Source of the DNA: Chamaea fasciata
Taxonomy: Eukaryota; Chordata; Aves; Passeriformes; Sylviidae
NCBI GenBank assembly: GCA_029207755.1
Contig: JARCOQ010000001.1
Coordinates: 96,700,640 to 96,764,639 of the forward strand
Length of the DNA: 64,000 bases
Reading direction: 5' to 3'
The translations under genes were made by a program, and so were the position numbers. The notes under the pieces were generated by a model, which worked only from the letters and a program-made list of their open reading frames with translations, did not search any database and was not told where the DNA came from. This document shows positions 58,666 through 64,000 of the stretch, piece after piece (the first letter of the stretch is position 1; the number at the start of each line of letters is the position of its first letter).

Positions 58666-60008
58666 TTAAACTTATGGGGTATTATTTTAAGGATGAGCTG
58701 TTTTAGCATAAAAAAAAATTCTCTTATTTCTGGGAATAGGGGGTTTTTTTCTTCTTCTGTCTCTGAGGCAAAGTTTCCTATCTCCCTCATCTCTCTCTGT
58801 TCAAGCTTCTGATTGGATTACAACTTTTCAGCATCCACACACTCCAGCACGAGTGCCTTTTTCTCATGGGCTGTGGGTGAATGCTGCATTCCCCCATGCA
58901 CTTCATGAATTATAGGGAAGAAATGAAGTCTCATATACCTTCACCATAGCCTCACAAAAGAATTTCAGCCCAAGACTAAGGCATCTCAGTCCCCTCCCAT
59001 CTAGAATTTGACTTCTTCTTTACTGACCTCAGTGTCCTATGTTGTTTTCTCTATGTGTCTTCACCCTTTCCTTTTCCTGATTTGGGAGAGAATTAGTGTT
59101 CGCAGGTTCCTTTGTTTTCAAGCTTTATCAATTGAAACAGTTTTTATAGATTTCTGCAATATGAAAGGTTAATCTTATCCAGGCTCTGCAATGGAGGGAT
59201 TGCTTGCGGTGCCTCTTGCTGCTGGTCACATGGTCTCTGCCGACACTGTACGAGCTGTGCTGGCTGCTGGCTTTACTCAGCACTTTTCTTCATGCAAAGT
59301 GCTGAAAACAAGAAAAACAGCTGCTGCTGGTTTTGTCCTTCTGTCTGCAGCATGGCTGGCTAAAAGCAACTAAACAAACAAAGTTAATTGCAAGCCCTGC
59401 TGAAGCAGCTACAGCTGTGCGCTGCTGTCTCAGTTGCGCTGATTCTGGACGCCCAGTCCTGGCCTCGTGGCTGCTACCAGTCCAAGATGGCAGTGGACAC
59501 CCCTGGCCCCAGCTGCTCCTGGCCTCAGGTCCATCTCCAGCACCAACTGTGGGGCCACTCCCGGTGCTTGTCCCGGCCGCATGGCTGCTCCCAGTGCTGA
59601 AATAGCCCCCTAGCTGGCATGGCCTGGCAGCACTACCGGAAAAAGGACTGTGGGGGGTTCTGCTAGGAAGGGGGCTGGCCCTACCCAGAAGGGGCCCCAG
59701 CCACCCCACCAGGGCAGGTTCTGGCGGGTTTCCCGGCAAGGGACCAACACCATAGCAGAGCCCGGCATGGCCTGGCCCGTCTGTGGGGGCCACGCAGGGC
59801 TGGCCCAGCCCAGCTAGTTACCTGACCAAAAGCTGGAATCCCAAGAGTGCTTTCCCAGGCTTTGTTCATTTTCACGTGTGTCTTCACAGAAGTGTGTTCA
59901 CCTCTTTTGAGTAGCTTAACCAGGTGTCAATCTTCAATCCTCAAGCCTAGCCAGCTGATTGACTCTTCAAAACTAGGCAGCTGATTGTGTCTACTAGGTC
60001 TCCGCGGG

Positions 60009-60053
60009 GAACCACCCCCCACCCCTCCCCTCCCCCCCCACCCCCCACCCCCA
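60009..60053 (+). repeat. C-rich run
   Basis: Nearly pure C with scattered A/T, close to the right end of the long LTR. Confidence 0.75.
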
Positions 60054-60081
60054 GCAGAAAACCAGACTTTGTTAAACCACA

Positions 60082-62310
60082 GCAAGCTGTTTGGTCAGCT
60101 TTCTGTCTGTAAAAAATCATAGCCCATAAAGGAGTAATTTCCCTGAAGAAAACTTGTACTCTTTTGATTTCATACATTGTAGAGAACACAAGCAAATGAA
60201 TAACGTGTAATGGAAATTTATTGGTGGCTACAGTTTATGGCTAAGTAACATGTAAGTGTTTATCTTCTTCACCATTCATATTTCTCTCCAGGTCCTTAAG
60301 TTCTTATGTAGCTGATGATCCAAGGAGAAGGGTAACAAACATCTCCCAGTCTATTCTGAAGCTGTGTTGCAGGACAGAAGAACAGCACTAAAATGGTAAA
60401 ATATAGCCTCAAAGAACTTTGAACACAAAGACCTCAAAATAGCCATTCAGCAGCATGAGTAAAGTTTCCTCATTTTAGAGAATTGAAATATAAAAATTAT
60501 TGAATCCATCTTGGATTGAGAAATTCAAGAGATTAGAGGAACCTGAGTGTCCACAGCATCTGATCTGCTTTTTTAACATGGAAACCCCAAAACATCAGTG
60601 TTCCTACTGATGCATTGTCTCACCTATTTGCAGCAACTTAGAATTAGTCAGACATCAAAGTGCACTCTGAGTTCACAGAGCCACTGCCTAAAAACTGCTT
60701 CCAGCAAGAGAAAACTGCAGTTGTGTGGTAAATGAATGGATTTTAAAGATCTAATGTGGTTTTCATAACCAGAGGCCCATTTTGATAGTTGATCAGCTCA
60801 AACTGTAGCCCATCTTATGTTTCTGACTGATGTTCAGAAGACTGAAATTCCTGCATGGCAGAATCAAGTGGTATTTTTCTAACATTAGGAGAAATGCCGT
60901 ATCAGGGAAGAAATTATTGGAATTAATTATTCACAGCCTTCTTGTTCCTAAGTAACAGATAATTTTATGTCATCAGTACTTCAGAATTTTCCATTATTAG
61001 ACAACTCTTTGGATGCACATGACTTTTCTTTGGAAAAGTGAATAAAGTGGAGTCATAAAGAGTATAATCATCAAGTACTTGATATTATGCTCAAAGGAAG
61101 GATAAGAAGCAAGAGAGAAAGAATATTAATGGCTAAATGAGTGAAACCAATCCTTTCCTTGTCGTGGAAATGGCTGTGAATGTATCAGTTTTCCCAGAGG
61201 TTATAAAATCTAATTAATGACTCCACTTTTTTATAGACATCTAAGAAATGGATTTTATAAAAATTAAGCAGTTGAAAGTTAGAGTAAACACATTATACTT
61301 CTGCTGCAATGACAAAACTTATCTGTGCAGAATGCTGAAATTTAAGGATCAGCATCATGTTATGAAAGGTTTAATGATTAAGGATTATCACATCTAAATA
61401 TGTTCCAAAATGAAGTTATCTTTCTTTGAGTTTGTTTTCTATAACTAAAATAGCAACATACATGTTTAATTTCTGGTTTAGTACCAACTGAAACCCTGAT
61501 AATGCTTAATTTCTACTTTTTCTTTATCCTTAGCTATTAGAAGCCAAAATCTGCCATATTTCCACTAAAAATCCTCTGTATATCTATGCTCTGTGTATCT
61601 ATGTTTTCTTTCCCTCTGTATTTTCTTACCTCTGAAATACCTTATTTAGTTTGATAGAAAGATTAGTTCAAAGCAAAAGCAGTAGAATCAATTACTGGAA
61701 GAATCATGTGAGGCCAACTATCTACTTTCCATAACAAAGTACTTAGTTACTGGTTTCCTGACCCACTGCCATGATACTAGCGCCATGATACATACTATAA
61801 TTAATGACATCACAGCTTGGTTATTAGCATTAAATTGCTCATGAATTTAAATAATTCACTCAGCAGTTTAGATCAGAGATTTTGCAGTGTTTAATAGCCT
61901 TTTTCTGTATGGATTTGATTGACCACTACTAGTAAATTTAACCACCAGGTGACACTATTGTTGTACTATTGTACAGAACTGGACATATTTTATCAGGCAG
62001 AAAAAGAACATTAACTTTCAGAAGTGGAAGTTTTATAAAATTAAAAAATTAGATTTCCCACATTCATTTTGTGTTTTTCAGGGTTTTTTTCCTAGTCCCA
62101 TCTTGAGGCTCAGATGCAGCAAAGTTTAGATATATAAATCTTATAAAACATAAAATAAAATATAAATTTCTAAACTTTGTTGCAGCAAAGTTTAGATATA
62201 TAAATTTTTTAAACTGTATTACTTAATTTTAATTTCTCAAAGTAACTGCCATCAGCTTTCATCTCAGAAGGAATTTCAGAAACATGCCTTTTAGTTTTAT
62301 ATTAGGCATG
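60082..62310. other. unique non-coding sequence
   Basis: AT-rich with no gene. It includes the direct/inverted repeat at 62116-62205. Confidence 0.5.
62116..62205. repeat. direct repeat with an inverted copy between
   Basis: A 24-bp unit starting GCAGCAAAGTTTAG occurs at 62116-62139 and 62182-62205. An inverted partial copy (CTAAACTTTGTTGC) lies between, abutting the second unit, so a hairpin with at least a 10-bp stem (CTAAACTTTG/CAAAGTTTAG) can form. Confidence 0.8.
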
Positions 62311-62420
62311 ATCATAGAATCATAGAATCATAAAATATCTTCAGTTGGAAGGAACCCATAAGGATCATCTAGTTCAACTCCTGGCCGTATGCAGGACACC
62401 CCAAGAATCATACCATGTGC
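62311..62420 (-). mobile_element. CR1 3'-end fragment
   Basis: Three CATAGAAT-type octamers followed by AGTTGGAAGGAACCCATAAG and ATCATCTAGTTCAAC, the usual reverse-complement CR1 3' end. Confidence 0.85.
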
Positions 62421-62683
62421 CTGAGATCTTTTATGTCTGATAAGAGTTTTCTAGTGACATGCAATGTTACATACGAATACTTGGTTTTCAAATGGTGTCG
62501 TTTTTCTGGATAAAGGGGTTGAGGGGAAGATGGATGTGTAACTGACATGACAAGATTTGTGTCATTCCCCCTAGCAAAGCAATGCAAACAACTGTGTGTC
62601 AGAAAAGAAAAAAATAAAAAAGAAAGAAAGAATGTGCAAATCAGACCTTCTCTCAAAGTTTGTCTATGATAGATTCATTGCAA

Positions 62684-62840
62684 ATCATAGAATCATGGAT
62701 TTATATAATATTTCAGGTTGGAATGATCTTTGAGTCCAACACCTTGCTCCTTGAGGGTTACTTAAAAATAAACCATTTGATTAAGAGCATCGTCCAAATG
62801 CTCCTTGAATACTGACAGGCTTGTTGCACATCATTGCTTG
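62684..62840 (-). mobile_element. CR1 3'-end fragment
   Basis: ATCATAGAATCATGGATTT, then CAGGTTGGAATGATCTTTGAG and a short 3' UTR stretch to about 62840. Confidence 0.8.
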
Positions 62841-62991
62841 GGGGGTTGGGAATTAAGGGGTTCTCCGCTCCAAAAAGAGGAGGATGTGTGTTTGGTTGGA
62901 AGAAAAAGGTGGTGCATGAATGTTCCATCATCATTTTTTTTTGTTTATTATCTAAATTTATAATCCCTGCCTTCTCTCTGCCACTCCTCTG

Positions 62992-62995
<4 letters not shown>

Positions 62996-63080
<85 letters not shown>
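62996..63080 (+). repeat. (TC)n(AC)n compound microsatellite
   Basis: About 19 TC units followed by about 22 AC units. Frames read across it are artefacts. Confidence 0.97.
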
Positions 63081-63082
<2 letters not shown>

Positions 63083-63639
63083 GAGGTGGTGGGGGAGGGG
63101 GAGCTACTGTGTGGGGCTTAAATTCCAGCTGGGCTTAAACTGTAACAACATTTAATTGACAACCAATACGGGGCCGCAAAGGGTTGAGGTAACAAAAGGT
63201 CTTTTCAGAGGGAGTTGGAAACAATTTTTATCTAAGCGTTTGTGTGATGTTGCTTGGTCTATTCATGTGGGTGTGGTACTTGAACATGTATATATTCTGC
63301 CATGTGCTCCTCCCAGTGTTCTTTTTCAGAGCAGGGAGAGGGGTAAGGGTTGCTTTGTTGATGTACTGTGTGATACCTGTTTATGACATTATAACATCAG
63401 GGGCAATGAAGGTAATTTTGGATGTATATTCAGTGTTGTTCTCCTGTTCTGTACTCAGGTGCTACTTCTGGAAATTCATTAATAATCATACCCAGCAAGT
63501 GGGGGGAACAGGGGAGGATGATTTTCCCCAGCTTTTCACCCCCTTTTCCTCCTTCAGGCCTGTTAAAACAGCTTTTGATAATTTTCAGTTCTTTTGGATG
63601 TTATGAAAAGCATGTACTTGTTACTATGTCTCCCAGGTC

Positions 63640-64000
63640 TTCTTAGTTTGCACCATGTTTGGAGTCAAGAAAGAGATTTCTAGGAAGGTCATTCAGAGAT
63701 CTGTTCTAAGGGTGTATAGTCATGAGTTGTCTGAAATGTGGGAGAAAATGAGCCAGGATGAAGGGAAAGTCTCTGCAACAATGGTTTGGGAGTTCAGGCC
63801 TGAACCAACTGCAGAACCCTGATACAGCAAGAGAATATTTGCAAGGAGAATGCTGCAGCAGTTCCAGAGAGGAGCAACTTACTGCACTGTGCTGTGCCCT
63901 GGCTACTCCTTACTGGACACAGCTCAGTATTAGACAGCACCCTTAGGGGAAAGAGGAGGAAAACAGACCAACACTTTGAGTGGCACTGTGGCCATTCAAA
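63640..64000 (+). pseudogene. possible retroelement coding remnant at window edge
   Basis: The stretch from ATGTTTGGAGTC (63655) stays open for about 60 codons (V-K-K-E-I-S-R-K-V-I-Q-R then M-W-E-K-M) to a stop after P-T-A-E-P. An adjacent frame then carries on with D-T-A-R-E-Y-L-Q and E-C-C-S-S-S-R-E-E-Q-L-T-A-L. Hydrophilic helical composition across a single frameshift looks like decayed coding sequence, and it seems to run off the window. I cannot name the family. Confidence 0.35.

Larger units (their letters stand above)
57507..60081 (-). mobile_element. long LTR-like element carrying a nested LTR
   Basis: Related to the element at 50122-51535 by shared ordered blocks (see there). It starts TGTGTAGTGGG and ends TTAAACCACA; the flanks TAAAGC and GCAAGC match at 4 of 6 bases, a possible decayed duplication. 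Minus-strand AATAAA lies near 57634. It is interrupted by the LTR at 57758-58410. The GC-rich part near 59400-59820 holds long frames on both strands without any domain I recognise. Confidence 0.55.

Noticed and set aside
59188..59887. GC-rich frames on both strands up to 167 codons
   Set aside because: They lie inside a long LTR-like element, overlap each other and lack a domain or splice context.
62758..63121. Frames with long Cys-Val, Arg-Glu, Leu-Ser or His-Thr runs
   Set aside because: Produced by the TC/AC microsatellite.
1..64000. CRISPR arrays, operons, ribosome-binding sites, tRNA or rRNA genes
   Set aside because: None seen; the window is vertebrate repeat-rich DNA and the regularly spaced repeats found are LTRs, CR1 tails and simple repeats.
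1..64000. Assignment to the W chromosome
   Set aside because: ERV density fits, but nothing in the sequence itself proves the chromosome; it is left as a test to run.

Overview
The window looks like non-coding DNA from a bird, probably a passerine. It holds many CR1 LINE fragments with the avian CR1 3' tail (repeats of ATTCTGTG, or CATAGAAT on the other strand), several families of avian-type LTRs, and AT-rich unique sequence. I found no host exon, tRNA, rRNA or CRISPR array. All coding capacity I can support belongs to retroelements. Family names come from motifs and memory of the families; no database search was possible.

The centre (15437-28996) is the striking part. Two proviruses of one env-less endogenous retrovirus (ERV) family with a class III / spuma-like pol lie head to head, 257 bp apart. 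Copy 1 (15437-21997, minus) has 674-bp LTRs differing at 3 positions, a 5-bp target duplication TATAC, an open gag, and an open protease-RT-RNase H-integrase frame with one 2-nt lesion near the integrase C-terminus. Copy 2 (22255-28996, plus) has 784/785-bp LTRs and the target duplication CCCCC. It is broken by many stops, nearly all at former Trp codons, which is the mark of G-to-A (APOBEC-type) editing. In both copies gag and pro-pol share one reading frame, separated by a single UAG inside an 8-bp perfect hairpin, so stop-codon readthrough is the likely route to Pol. Gag starts with a signal-anchor-like hydrophobic segment and has a second membrane segment. There is no CCHC knuckle and no env, which suggests an intracellular retrotransposon whose Gag is targeted to membranes.

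Left part (1-15436): unique sequence; a 328-bp solo LTR (3637-3964); a plus-strand CR1 (about 4275-5775) split by a short LTR-like insert; a purine-rich tract; an LTR-like segment (about 6250-7010); and a long minus-strand CR1 (about 7690-11145) split by two solo LTRs with clear target duplications (8816-9291 and 9733-10430).

Right part (28997-64000): a decayed alpha/beta-retrovirus-like 3' half-provirus (about 30640-32640, minus) with RNase H, integrase, polypurine tract and 3' LTR; a 520-bp solo LTR (33497-34016); an LTR-like block (37009-37636); a second CR1 chain (about 48768-52305) split by two LTRs; a solo LTR of the central ERV family (54878-55694); a long LTR (57507-60081) carrying a nested LTR with a 4-bp target duplication (57758-58410); CR1 tails; a TC/AC microsatellite; and a possible retroelement coding remnant at the right edge. 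The nesting gives a relative chronology: CR1 first, then LTR elements, with the central pair among the younger arrivals and copy 1 youngest by LTR identity.
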